A stretch of DNA of 57,000 nt. It comes from Aurantimonas marianensis. Lineage in GTDB: Bacteria; Pseudomonadota; Alphaproteobacteria; Rhizobiales; Rhizobiaceae. Shown here in pieces: positions 32,397-41,246 of this stretch. The notes beneath the pieces were generated by a model that worked only from the letters and a program-made list of their open reading frames with translations, made no database searches and was not told where the DNA came from. The stretch covers positions 1-57,000 of the forward strand of contig NZ_JALHBS010000018.1 of NCBI RefSeq assembly GCF_024195285.1, given 5' to 3'. How positions within the stretch are numbered: position 1 is the stretch's first letter; the number at the start of each line of letters is the position of its first letter. The position numbers and the translations under genes were made by a program.

Positions 32397-34436
32397 ATGT
32401 CCGCAACGAACAAACGGTTCCTGATCTGCAATTGCGAGAAGTCCATGAAAATGGATGGAAAAGCCATTGCGCGTGCGATCGGCGAGACGGGGCTGACCGT
32501 TCATACCAATCTCTGTCGCGGCCAGATCGGCGTCTTCGAAGGCGCGGTGGCGGCCGGGGACGAGATCGTCGTCGCGTGTACCCAGGAAAGCCCGCTCTTT
32601 GCCGAAGTCGCGGACGCGGCGGGACGCGAGGTCGCGGCCTTCGTCAATATTCGCGAGACCGCCGGCTGGACGACGGACAAGACGACGACCGCGCCGAAGA
32701 TGGCCGCGCTGCTCGCCGCTGCTTCCCTGCCGATCAAGCCGGCCCGTCTGCGCACCATCTCCAGCGACGGGCTGTGCCTCGTCATGGGCGAGGGGCAGAC
32801 GGCCTTCGACGCCGCCGCGATGCTCAATCGGACGCTTTCGGTCACGCTGCTCCTGACGGGAGCCGACGACATTCTGCTGCCGGCCGTTCTCGATTTTCCG
32901 GTGTTCCGCGGCAAGGTGTCCATGGCGCATGGTTCGCTGGGGGCCTTCGACGTCGTCGTCGATGGCTATGCGGCCATGCTGCCCTCCTCGCGCGGCGAGC
33001 CCCAGTTCGGCCTCGCTCGGGACGGCGCCAGATCGACCTGCAGCGTCCTGTTCGACATGACCGGCGACGCCCCCCTGTTTGCGCGGCCGGCGGGTCGCGA
33101 CGGCTATTTCCGCGCCGACCCGGGTGACCCCGCAGCCGTCATGCGGGCTGTCTTCGAGGCGAGCGCCTATGAGGGCGAGTTCGAGAAACCGATCTATGTC
33201 TCGTACGACGCCGCGATCTGCGCTCACGAGCGGTCGAAGAAGACCGGTTGCACGAAATGCATCGACAATTGTCCGCCGAGTGCGATCACGCCTGCGGGCG
33301 ACGAGGTGCTGATCGACGCCGATATCTGCGGTGGCTGCGGCAATTGCGCCGCCCATTGCCCGACGGGCGCCGTCTCCTACGATTATCCGGTGCGCGCCCA
33401 GCTGGTCGAGCGCGTCCAGACGCTGGCGCAGACCTATCTCGCCGCGGGCGGAAAATCGCCCGTCCTCTTGATTCACGATCGCACCCACGGCGCGCCGCTG
33501 ATCAATGCCATGGCGCGGCTCGGGCGGGGCCTGCCGGCCAACGTCATCCCGCTCGAACTGCACTCGACTACCGGCATAGGACACGATCTGATGGCCTCGG
33601 CGCTGGCCGCCGGGTTCCGCTCGCTGGTGGTGCTGGTGGACCCGCGCAAGACGGGCGAGCTGAACGCGCTGAATGAGGAGGTCGCTCTCCTCGACGCTTT
33701 GACCGGCGGCATGGCGCTCGGCGCCAACCGTGTCCTGATCCTCGACGCAAGCGATCCCGACATCGTGGAATCGACGCTCTACGAGTTCGAGCCGGCGCCG
33801 GAAATCGCGCGTACCGCTTTCGCGCCGGTGGGCGGCAAGCGCGAGGTGGCGCGGGCCGCCATTGCGATCCTGGCCAAGGCGGGGCAGGCAGAGTCCGACC
33901 TCATCCGTCTGCCCGAATCCGCGCCCTATGGCTCGATCAACGTCGACAAGCAACGCTGCACGCTGTGCATGGCCTGCGTCTCGGCCTGTCCCGCCGACGC
34001 GCTGCGCGACAATCCGGACAAGCCGCAATTACGGTTCGTGGAAGCGGCCTGCGTCCAGTGCGGCATCTGCGCGGCTACCTGCCCGGAAACCGCGATCTCA
34101 CTGGAGGCGCGCTACAATTTCGCGCCGACCGTCATGCAGCCTGTGACGCTGAACGAGGACGAGCCGGCCGAATGCATCCGTTGCGGCACGCCCTTCGCGG
34201 CGCGCGGCATGCTCGACAAGGTCAAGGAGAAACTCGGCGGCACGCACTGGATGTTCCAGAGCGAGGAGCGTGTCGCGCTGTTGCAGATGTGCGAAAACTG
34301 CCGACTCGAAGCCCTTGCCGCCGACGGCGGCGATCCCTTCGCGATCGCCCACCGGTCGCGGATTCGCACGACCGACGATTATCTGGAGGCCGGCAAGCGC
34401 GGGCTGTCGATCGACGACTTCTTCAGAGAGGACTGA
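32397..34436 (+). CDS. Polyferredoxin-like 4Fe-4S protein of the formate dehydrogenase cluster
   Basis: The 679-residue cytoplasmic protein carries four ferredoxin-type motifs: CTKCIDNCP (from about 285), CGGCGNCAAHCP (about 315), CTLCMACVSACP (about 521) and CVQCGICAATCP (about 551). There are further Cys in the N-terminal FLICNCEKSM and in C-terminal CIRC and CENC pairs. This layout suits electron transfer between soluble partners, but the partner is unknown. Proteins of this kind regularly accompany DUF3305/DUF3306. ATG 32397 is preceded by AAGGGAGAA. Confidence 0.82.
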   Translation: MSATNKRFLICNCEKSMKMDGKAIARAIGETGLTVHTNLCRGQIGVFEGAVAAGDEIVVACTQESPLFAEVADAAGREVAAFVNIRETAGWTTDKTTTAPKMAALLAAASLPIKPARLRTISSDGLCLVMGEGQTAFDAAAMLNRTLSVTLLLTGADDILLPAVLDFPVFRGKVSMAHGSLGAFDVVVDGYAAMLPSSRGEPQFGLARDGARSTCSVLFDMTGDAPLFARPAGRDGYFRADPGDPAAVMRAVFEASAYEGEFEKPIYVSYDAAICAHERSKKTGCTKCIDNCPPSAITPAGDEVLIDADICGGCGNCAAHCPTGAVSYDYPVRAQLVERVQTLAQTYLAAGGKSPVLLIHDRTHGAPLINAMARLGRGLPANVIPLELHSTTGIGHDLMASALAAGFRSLVVLVDPRKTGELNALNEEVALLDALTGGMALGANRVLILDASDPDIVESTLYEFEPAPEIARTAFAPVGGKREVARAAIAILAKAGQAESDLIRLPESAPYGSINVDKQRCTLCMACVSACPADALRDNPDKPQLRFVEAACVQCGICAATCPETAISLEARYNFAPTVMQPVTLNEDEPAECIRCGTPFAARGMLDKVKEKLGGTHWMFQSEERVALLQMCENCRLEALAADGGDPFAIAHRSRIRTTDDYLEAGKRGLSIDDFFRED

Positions 34437-34468
34437 TATCAACCGCAGATCGCTGCGGCCCGGATCGC

Positions 34469-34768
34469 TCAGTTGCGGTCGTAGCAGAGCGAGCGCGCCT
34501 GCGCGCGTGACTGCTCGGCGGCGTCCGCGCCGATCATGCCCTGCGCGACCATCGCGTCGATATCGGCGACTCGCTTGTCGATGCAGGCGGCCACATCGCC
34601 CGAAACGGTCAATTCCTCAAGTCGCTCGGCCCGTTCTCCCACGCTTGGCACCCATTCCTCGGTATTCAGCCAGAGGAAGAAGGCGCCGATGGCGAGCAGG
34701 ATCGCGAGCAGCAGCGCAACGAGCCGCATCCACGGGGTGTTCACGATCGATGTCGATGATGTGGTCAT
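34469..34768 (-). CDS. Small single-span membrane protein
   Basis: The 99-residue protein has one N-terminal hydrophobic segment (about 14-34, LVALLLAILLAIGAFFLWL) and a charged C-terminal domain with two cysteines (CIDKR and LCYDR), probably in the periplasm. I recognise no family. It is the last gene of the minus-strand formate dehydrogenase accessory run, 13 bases after the DUF6352-like gene, so it is likely co-transcribed with it. Confidence 0.65.
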   Translation of the reverse strand: MTTSSTSIVNTPWMRLVALLLAILLAIGAFFLWLNTEEWVPSVGERAERLEELTVSGDVAACIDKRVADIDAMVAQGMIGADAAEQSRAQARSLCYDRN

Positions 34769-34781
34769 GTCGGTTCCTTGC

Positions 34782-35831
34782 TCACTGTAGGCCCGGTGTC
34801 AGGGGAAGGTTGGTCAACAGGTTTTGTGGCTTCAGTCGAACGCGATTATCGGCCGTCGCCGCCAGACCCAGATAGGCGGGTTTGCCCCGCATCGTCTCGA
34901 TGAGGCGATCGGGTTCCAGGAACTCCATGCGGTACAGTGCGGCGATGCGGTTGAGACGGTTCTCATCGACTGGCTCCCCCTCATAGAGCCCGTTCAGTAT
35001 CAGCGTTGATTCCGCGTCGAGGCCGACGTGCCAGGTCCAGCGTTCGTCGGTGATCGACTGCATGGCCTGAACGCGGACCGGCAGCCGCATGAAATGGCCG
35101 ACCCATCGTTCGACGACGCGGGCCAGCGCGTCCTGTCCCGGCTGGGTGAAGCGGAAATCGAGCGCGAAATTGAACTGATCAGCGCGCTCCCAATAGGCGG
35201 CGGCGTTGTCCTCGGTCATCACATCGAGCAAGACCTCGCGCATCGGCGTTCCGGCCTCGGCCAGCAAGGCTCCAAGGCCGCCGAAACCGCCGGATTCCGA
35301 ATACATCTCGACCATTTCCGCGTCGGCGAGCATGAGCTGGCCATCGCTCGTCGTCGCCTTCTGGTCGCGGAAGAACAACTCGGCGGCGCGCAGCACGAAG
35401 GGATCGCGCACATCCGCCAACAGCGAGCACAGGACGAGATGAACCATCTGCCCGATGAAGACCGGCGGCACTTGCGGCGCGCCCGGCTGAAACAACGCCA
35501 GATAACCCGCTTCGATCGAGCCGTGCTTCAAGAGATGATCGCGATAGCCAAGCACCAGCCGGTAATTGTCGGCGGCGTCCTTGTCGGCGATCGCGGCGAG
35601 TTCGGCGTCGGGAACCGGCGCTGTCGGGGCCTCCATCAGCTTTTCGAACAGGCGATGCTCGTTCTCGCAGCTCTCCTCGATCGGGTGGATTTCCGGTCGC
35701 GTGTAATAGGCGCGCAAGAAGTCCGGCGTGACGGCCAGCCAGCCGCTTTCGAGCCTGTGCGTCAAATGCAGGCCGGCGGATTTCCAGATTGCCCGCTGCC
35801 CGTTACGGGGAGGGGCGGGTCGAGCGTCCAT
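34782..35831 (-). CDS. DUF6352-like protein of the formate dehydrogenase cluster
   Basis: This 349-residue soluble protein of unknown function has recognisable stretches such as LAVTPDFLRAYYTRPEIHP, ESCENEHRLFEKLM, GQMVHLVLCSLLADVRDPF and LRAAELFFRDQKA. I place it in DUF6352 by context and recollection. ATG 35831 overlaps the stop of the ligase-like gene by one base (TGATG), so the two are coupled. No signal peptide or metal-binding cysteines are evident. Confidence 0.7.
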   Translation of the reverse strand: MDARPAPPRNGQRAIWKSAGLHLTHRLESGWLAVTPDFLRAYYTRPEIHPIEESCENEHRLFEKLMEAPTAPVPDAELAAIADKDAADNYRLVLGYRDHLLKHGSIEAGYLALFQPGAPQVPPVFIGQMVHLVLCSLLADVRDPFVLRAAELFFRDQKATTSDGQLMLADAEMVEMYSESGGFGGLGALLAEAGTPMREVLLDVMTEDNAAAYWERADQFNFALDFRFTQPGQDALARVVERWVGHFMRLPVRVQAMQSITDERWTWHVGLDAESTLILNGLYEGEPVDENRLNRIAALYRMEFLEPDRLIETMRGKPAYLGLAATADNRVRLKPQNLLTNLPLTPGLQ

Positions 35832-36592
35832 CAGGCGCCTACTCCCAAGCCTGTGCAAAGAGGGACCAGCACCGGCTGCCCCTCCGCCTGAACAAGCAGG
35901 CCGCCGTCCTCATCCATGCCGACCATTGTGCCGGAGCGGGCACCGTTGTCGAAAGGGAGGTCGATATGCTTGTCCAGATCGTTGGCGCGCGCCAACCAGG
36001 ACTGGTGCGCGTCGCGAAATCCATCATGCATCCAGCCGTCGATCCATGACAGGAAGTGCCGGGCGACAGCCTCGATGATGCTGGTGCGGTCCAGTTCGCC
36101 GCAACCTTCCTCGAACAGCGCCGTCACATTCGGGTCAAGGCCGGGTTCGCCGCGCGAACGGGCCGAAATGTCGAGCGCCAGCTCGAACGCGACGACGATG
36201 TGGTCCGGAATATCGGAAGCTTCGGCGTTTCCGGAAGAGTGGAAGGCGACCGTGCCGACGATCCCGCCATTGGCCAGAATCGTGCCGGGCCAGCGGAAGG
36301 TCAATGCCAGATTGGGCGGGCCGATGGCGCCGAGCGCGTCGCCGAGCGCGACCATCATGACCGGGACCATCTGCGCCGCAACGACGAGAGGCGTCTCCGG
36401 TTCGAGAACGAACGCAGCCGTGGCGCGGCCGCGATCCTCGCTCCAGACGACATCTCCGGCTCCATACGAACCGGATGCGACGCCCTTCACCGCGACGGCG
36501 AAGGGGTCCGCGTCCAAGGCGACCGCGTGACCGGTGAAGACCGGTGGAAATTCCGGAACGGCCAGCGGCCGGAGCTCGGGCGCCGCGATCAT
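35831..36592 (-). CDS. Biotin/lipoate-ligase-fold protein, probably not an active ligase
   Basis: The 253-residue protein resembles the biotin/lipoate A/B ligase fold with a DUF4444-type C-terminus. In BirA the substrate loop is KWPND followed by a lysine in KLAG. Here the matching stretch is FRWPGTILANGGIVG, lacking both the ND pair and the catalytic lysine. It may therefore bind a cofactor or peptide without transferring it. It is coupled by a TGATG junction to the DUF6494-like gene upstream, and again to the DUF6352-like gene downstream. Confidence 0.68.
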   Translation of the reverse strand: MIAAPELRPLAVPEFPPVFTGHAVALDADPFAVAVKGVASGSYGAGDVVWSEDRGRATAAFVLEPETPLVVAAQMVPVMMVALGDALGAIGPPNLALTFRWPGTILANGGIVGTVAFHSSGNAEASDIPDHIVVAFELALDISARSRGEPGLDPNVTALFEEGCGELDRTSIIEAVARHFLSWIDGWMHDGFRDAHQSWLARANDLDKHIDLPFDNGARSGTMVGMDEDGGLLVQAEGQPVLVPLCTGLGVGA

Positions 36593-36783
36593 CACGGCAG
36601 CTGGATTTCGCCCTCGACCACATGATTGAGCGGGGCGCCCTCGGCGGTCAGGACGATCTTGACCTTCATCGGCCCGGAGCCTGCCTTGCCGGAGCGCACC
36701 AGTTCCTCGATTTCCCGCTGCGAGGTCACGCCGACCTGCTTCAGAAATTTTCTCAGCGACATGTTGAAGGCTTCTTCGCTCAT
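36592..36783 (-). CDS. Small DUF6494-like protein
   Basis: The 63-residue protein has MSLRKFLKQVGVTSQREIEELVR, a helical stretch, then a short beta-rich end (MKVKIVLTAEG). It is a small partner gene that I associate with formate dehydrogenase clusters; its function is unknown. The ATG overlaps the protease stop (ATGA) and its own stop overlaps the next start (TGATG), so it is tightly embedded in the operon. Confidence 0.75.
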   Translation of the reverse strand: MSEEAFNMSLRKFLKQVGVTSQREIEELVRSGKAGSGPMKVKIVLTAEGAPLNHVVEGEIQLP

Positions 36784-37760
36784 CGGTTTTTTTCCTTTTC
36801 GCTTTCGTTCTGGACGAGGATGTCCAACAATTCGCCGGCGCGTTCAATCGAAAAGGTGAGCGTGTCCTGCCCGGCGGCAAGGACGATCGCGGCGAGATAG
36901 TCGGGCTGGCCACGCACGGCCAGCTCGCCGATGGCGCGGATACGGTCTCCTTCGGCCATGCCGGCCCGATCTTCCGGCGAACCGGGTGAAACGCGAACGA
37001 CTTCAGCGCCGGGTTCCCCCGTCTCGCCGGGCGCCGGCAGCGGGCGCAGGATGAGGCCCGCCGCGCGGCGGTCGATACGGCCATCTTCGCCGTCATCCAG
37101 CACCGCCGCAAGGAGCCGCGCGGAGACGGCGAAGTTGACACCGAGATTTCCGTCCGAGGACTTGGTGAAGATCGCGCTGGCCATTCCGGCGACGTGTCCG
37201 TCCGCCGTGATGAGTGGCGCTCCGGACATGCCCGGATTGATTGCCGCGTCGGTCTGGAGGAAGTCCTCGACGCGATTGAAGCCGACGCCGCGCCGGCCGG
37301 TCGCCGATATCACGCCGCAGGCCAGGCTGATCCCGAGGCCGAAGGCGTTTCCAAGCACGCAGGCATCGGCGCCCGTGCGTATGTCGGCGGGGAAGGCCAA
37401 GGGCGGAAGCGGCTCGGCGATTTGCAGCAGGGCGATATCCGTATCGGCGTCGCGCAGGGTGATGTCGGCGTCGCGGACGGCGCCGGAAGCCAACCGCACG
37501 CGCACGGCGTTGGCGCGTCCGAGCACATGGTCGGCCGTCACGATGGTGCGGCCGTCGCGGATCGCGAACCCGGTGCCTTCGGGCTCTTCCTGATCGATCT
37601 CATGCTTTGGCAACAGCGGAAGCACAGCGACAACGGATTGCGTCGCGGCGGTCGCGATGGCGGTGCGCCAATTGCCGCCTTTGAGCGCGGCCGTCTCGCC
37701 CGTGCCGGCCACCCCGATGGCCAGCGCAAGCACAGCCGCGAGGCCGCGAGCGACGCGCAT
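36780..37760 (-). CDS. Secreted S1C (HtrA/Deg-like) serine protease
   Basis: The 326-residue trypsin-like protease has an N-terminal signal peptide (residues 1-23). The triad is His78 in VTADHVLG, Asp108 in DADTDIALL and Ser179 in NPGMSGAPL. A C-terminal PDZ-like domain (from about 235, VVRVSPGSPEDRAGMAEGDRI) follows. It probably acts in the periplasm on the quality of exported formate dehydrogenase parts, an inference from position. It overlaps the 41-residue upstream gene by one base (TAATG). Confidence 0.85.
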   Translation of the reverse strand: MRVARGLAAVLALAIGVAGTGETAALKGGNWRTAIATAATQSVVAVLPLLPKHEIDQEEPEGTGFAIRDGRTIVTADHVLGRANAVRVRLASGAVRDADITLRDADTDIALLQIAEPLPPLAFPADIRTGADACVLGNAFGLGISLACGVISATGRRGVGFNRVEDFLQTDAAINPGMSGAPLITADGHVAGMASAIFTKSSDGNLGVNFAVSARLLAAVLDDGEDGRIDRRAAGLILRPLPAPGETGEPGAEVVRVSPGSPEDRAGMAEGDRIRAIGELAVRGQPDYLAAIVLAAGQDTLTFSIERAGELLDILVQNESEKEKNR

Positions 37761-37885
37761 TACAGCCGCACGTTCTCCGTCGAGTAGGCACGGCTCGCCG
37801 GCGTTTCGAGAGGCTCGTCGAGGAGGTATCCGACGCCGAGTGAGACGACGAGCAGGATTACGATGCTCAGGAGGAAGGCTTTCAT
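37760..37885 (-). CDS. 41-residue single-span membrane peptide
   Basis: ATG 37885 opens a frame for 41 residues, MKAFLLSIVILLVVSLGVGY followed by LLDEPLETPASRAYSTENVRL. One hydrophobic span covers residues 3-22, and a short polar tail follows. The stop overlaps the start of the protease (TAATG), and the start is 16 bases after the WD40-cytochrome stop, with GGAG upstream. The tight fit between two operon genes and the clean membrane segment support it being real. It may help anchor or assemble the formate dehydrogenase complex. Confidence 0.62.
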   Translation of the reverse strand: MKAFLLSIVILLVVSLGVGYLLDEPLETPASRAYSTENVRL

Positions 37886-37901
37886 TGTCGGTCCGACTCC
37901 G

Positions 37902-39287
37902 TCAGTTCGTGGTCTGCCGCTCGCCCGGCAGCGGCGTTTTTCCGTCAGCGGCCGTGGCTTGAAGCAAATAAGCGATCAGCGCGTCCCGCCGTTCGACGCT
38001 TTTCAGCCGCTGGACAGGCATCTTGGTTCCCGGCGTCACGATATCCGGTCCGTCGTCGAAGAGCCGCGAAACCGTCTCGGGAGTCCAGACAATATCCGAT
38101 TCCACCAGAGCCCGGGAATATTTGTAGCCCGGCAGCGTTCCTGCCACACGGCCGAACAGGCCGTACAGCGTCGGTCCGGCGCGGTTGGCGTCGTCCGGCG
38201 TCAGCGTGTGGCAGACCGAACATTTGCGCAAGAATTCCATCTCCCCCGGGCCGGCCCGGCTGACGGTTTGAAACCGGCGCGGATAGACCGACTGGATGGG
38301 CTCGAGCGGATGGCGCGGCGCGACCTGCCAGCGGATGACGAAATCGTCCAGCCCGCTGCGATAGAGCTGGGTGCCTTCGGGCGTGAACGAAAGCCCCCAC
38401 ACGGGGCCGTAGATATCCCCGTATTCCTCCACGAGATTTCCCGAGTCCATATCGAACACGCGGACATGACCGTTGGCGCTGCCGGTGGCGAACCACCCCG
38501 CGCGCGGCGAGGCAGCGATCGACAGGACCGGGTGCTCCTGCGACGCCAGTTCGACGACTTCGCCGGTCGGCAGATCAATGACGCCGGTCACGCCGTTCAG
38601 CGTTCCGAAGGCGAGCAGCGAACCGCCGGGAAGAGCGGCCAGCACATTGACGCCCCAGCCATGGGCGTGAAGCAGGCGCGAGGGGCCGGCGATCAGCCCG
38701 TCGTCGAGCGGCCACTCGCGCACCGTGCCATCGTAACCGGCGGTGAAGAGCTGCCGGCCGTCCAATGAAAAGGCAACGGCATTGACATTGCCGCGATGGC
38801 CTTCGGTGCGGGCGATCTCCCGCCCACCGGCGATATCGAAGATCCGCGCCGTCCCGTCCCAACGCGCCGCGGCCGCGAAACGCCCGTCGAGGCTGACCAC
38901 GACGTCCTGAACCTTGTCTTTGGTATCCTCGATCAGGGTTTCCAGCCGGTTTTCCCGCAGATCCCAGATCGCCAGCGCGCCGTCATCGGAGACGGAAACC
39001 GCCTTTTCGGTGCCGGGAACGAAGACCACGTCATTGACGGCGGCGTTGTGTCCGATCAACCGCGCGACGATCGTGCCCTCCGGGCCCTGCATTCGCCAAC
39101 GAATGATCGAATAGTCGAAGGATGCGGTCAGCGCCTCGGAGCCATCATCGGACAGGGCGATCGCCATGACGGGGCCGCCATGGCCGACCAGGCGCTCAGG
39201 CCATTCCTGCTCGCCCGAAGCGGACTGCGCCGGCGCGGACAGGGCAAGGAGCGCTGCCAATGTCACCCGCCGGAGCGTCCGGTCCAT
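37902..39287 (-). CDS. WD40-repeat protein with C-terminal cytochrome c domain
   Basis: The 461-residue exported protein has a signal peptide (MDRTLRRVTLAALLALSAPAQSA cut to about residue 23). A WD40 propeller follows, with several repeats ending in ...WDL, ...FDI, ...REW, ...FDM and IRW (about 30-330). Then comes a class I cytochrome c with heme motif CSVCH (356-360) and likely axial Met423 in GTKMPV. It could take electrons from the periplasmic formate dehydrogenase or dock other partners. It follows the cytochrome b subunit by 19 bases in the same operon. Confidence 0.85.
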   Translation of the reverse strand: MDRTLRRVTLAALLALSAPAQSASGEQEWPERLVGHGGPVMAIALSDDGSEALTASFDYSIIRWRMQGPEGTIVARLIGHNAAVNDVVFVPGTEKAVSVSDDGALAIWDLRENRLETLIEDTKDKVQDVVVSLDGRFAAAARWDGTARIFDIAGGREIARTEGHRGNVNAVAFSLDGRQLFTAGYDGTVREWPLDDGLIAGPSRLLHAHGWGVNVLAALPGGSLLAFGTLNGVTGVIDLPTGEVVELASQEHPVLSIAASPRAGWFATGSANGHVRVFDMDSGNLVEEYGDIYGPVWGLSFTPEGTQLYRSGLDDFVIRWQVAPRHPLEPIQSVYPRRFQTVSRAGPGEMEFLRKCSVCHTLTPDDANRAGPTLYGLFGRVAGTLPGYKYSRALVESDIVWTPETVSRLFDDGPDIVTPGTKMPVQRLKSVERRDALIAYLLQATAADGKTPLPGERQTTN

Positions 39288-39306
39288 ATCGCCTGCTTTC
39301 CGACTG

Positions 39307-40497
39307 TTATTCCGCGGGCTCGGGATTGGCCGCGACCGGGGGCATGGCGTCCTTCTCGCGAAGCTCATCGACCCAAAGCGAGTGGTGTTCCCTGGCCCAG
39401 TTAAGATCGACCTTGCCACTGCCGACCGCGCCGAAGGCCCCCTCCATGCCGATCGTGCCGATGTAGATATGGCCAAAGATCACGCAGACCATGAAGACCG
39501 CCATCACGGCGTGCCAGACGGTGTTGAACTGTTGCTCCAGAATCGCCGAATAAGGCGGCTGCGGCAGCCCCAGCAGCGCCGGGATATCAAGACCGATCGA
39601 GGCGAGACCGGTGAAGGTGTCGCCGAAGAAAGTGTGCTCGAAGGGAAACAGCAGGGCCCATCCCGAGACGGCGAGCGAAAGCCCACCGAGCATGACCAGC
39701 CAGAAAATGATCTTCTGACCCGCGTTGAATTTATTTGCCGGGGGATGCACGCCTTTGGACAACAAGCCGCCGGCATGGGCGAGCCACACCAGATCGTGCC
39801 GGCTGGGCAGGTTGTGGACGATCCAGGTGACGAACGCGATACCCAGGCCCAGCATGAAGGCGAAGGCCACGTAGTTATGGGACAGCTTCAGGAACTCGGA
39901 GATCGGCCCGAACGCCTCCTTGCCGATCACCGGCATGACGACGCTGCGTCCGAACGAGACATTGAGGCCGCTGATCGCCAGAATGATGAAGGACAGCGCC
40001 ATCAGCCAATGGCCGGTGCGCTCGATGGTGGAGAACCGCTTGATCTTGACGCCGGCCAAGCCGTGTTCGACGCGGATCCGTCCACGAATGGCGAAAAACA
40101 GGGCCAGCAGGATCAAGGTGCCGATCATGGCGAGGCCGAGATAATCGAACATCGGTCCATTGCGCAGCAACCGCCAGGACTCGCCCTCCGACTGGACCAG
40201 CACGGCAGCCTTCTTGTCGGGAATCGAAACATTGCCCGAGACCCCTTCGCGGACTGCCCGCCAGATTTCCGCGTCCGACGTGGTTCCCAGCGCATCTCCC
40301 GGCACCGCACCGCCGGTCGGCGATCCGGTTGTCGAGACAGCGCTCTCGGGCGGACGGACCGAACTCTGCGCGGTCCCGGCGCTGGTCGCCGCCAACGTCA
40401 TCAAGAATGCCACGGCAATGACGGGTGCGATCGACGTCAATGAACGTCCGGATACAAGCCGGGTCAGCCAAGCGCGGAGCATCCTCAAGCGGGGCAT
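39307..40497 (-). CDS. Formate dehydrogenase cytochrome b556 (gamma) subunit
   Basis: The 396-residue membrane subunit of respiratory formate dehydrogenase carries heme b and passes electrons to quinone. A signal-like N-terminus and about 100 polar residues come first, making it longer than the ~217-residue E. coli FdnI. The four-helix cytochrome b core follows, with IERTGHWLMALSFIILAISG, SHNYVAFAFMLGL, and TVWHAVMAVFMVCVIFGHIYIG (histidines in the membrane spans). ATG 40497 has AGGAGA upstream. The extra N-terminal part may face the periplasm. Confidence 0.9.
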   Translation of the reverse strand: MPRLRMLRAWLTRLVSGRSLTSIAPVIAVAFLMTLAATSAGTAQSSVRPPESAVSTTGSPTGGAVPGDALGTTSDAEIWRAVREGVSGNVSIPDKKAAVLVQSEGESWRLLRNGPMFDYLGLAMIGTLILLALFFAIRGRIRVEHGLAGVKIKRFSTIERTGHWLMALSFIILAISGLNVSFGRSVVMPVIGKEAFGPISEFLKLSHNYVAFAFMLGLGIAFVTWIVHNLPSRHDLVWLAHAGGLLSKGVHPPANKFNAGQKIIFWLVMLGGLSLAVSGWALLFPFEHTFFGDTFTGLASIGLDIPALLGLPQPPYSAILEQQFNTVWHAVMAVFMVCVIFGHIYIGTIGMEGAFGAVGSGKVDLNWAREHHSLWVDELREKDAMPPVAANPEPAE

Positions 40498-40633
40498 TTG
40501 CTCTTCTCCTGAGCGGATCGAAAACACCGGATCCAGCGTCAATTGCCGGACAAGAAGGCAACGGTCTCGCCTTGCCGTTCGGAAAAAAGGGCGGGCAGCC
40601 GGAGCCGCCCGCCGATCGGATGCGATGACCGGC

Positions 40634-41230
40634 TCAGCCGCCGGTCTTCTGGCCGTAGGCAGTGCCCCAACCCCACGCGCCGGACCCGAAGCCGCGCGCC
40701 ACGACCCGTTCGCGGTAGATCGCCGAGACGGTGTCGCCATCGCCGGCCAAAAGCGCCTTGGTCGAGCACATTTCCGCGCAGAGCGGAAGCTTGCCCTCGG
40801 CAAGGCGGTTGCGACCATATTTCTGGAACTCGATCGCCGAATTGTCCTCTTCCGGACCGCCCGCGCAGAAGGTGCACTTGTCCATCTTGCCGCGTGAACC
40901 GAAATTCGACGCCTGCGGATATTGCGGCGCGCCGAACGGGCAGGCGTAGAAGCAGTATCCGCAGCCGATGCACAGATCCTTGGAGTGCAGCACCACGCCG
41001 TCATCCGTCGTGTAGAAGCAGTCGACCGGGCAGACCGCCGCACACGGCGCGTCCGAACAATGCATGCAGGCGACCGAGATCGAGCGCTCGCCCGGCTTGC
41101 CGTCATTGATGGTGACGACACGCCGGCGATTGACGCCCCACGGCACTTCATTCTCGTTCTTGCAAGCGGTCACGCAGGCATTGCACTCGATGCAGCGCTC
41201 GGCATCGCAGAGGAATTTCATTCTCGCCAT
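40634..41230 (-). CDS. Formate dehydrogenase iron-sulfur (beta) subunit
   Basis: The 198-residue subunit coordinates four 4Fe-4S clusters: CIECNACVTACKNE, CMHCSDAPCAAVCPVDC, CIGCGYCFYACPFG, and CTFC with PLCAEMC. It carries electrons from the catalytic subunit to the cytochrome b. At 198 residues it lacks the C-terminal membrane anchor of the E. coli FdnH type (~290 residues), so it must rely on the gamma subunit for membrane binding. ATG 41230 has GGAGGAA upstream. It follows the catalytic subunit by 16 bases. Confidence 0.93.
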   Translation of the reverse strand: MARMKFLCDAERCIECNACVTACKNENEVPWGVNRRRVVTINDGKPGERSISVACMHCSDAPCAAVCPVDCFYTTDDGVVLHSKDLCIGCGYCFYACPFGAPQYPQASNFGSRGKMDKCTFCAGGPEEDNSAIEFQKYGRNRLAEGKLPLCAEMCSTKALLAGDGDTVSAIYRERVVARGFGSGAWGWGTAYGQKTGG

Positions 41231-41246
41231 CGTCTTATTCCTCCCT

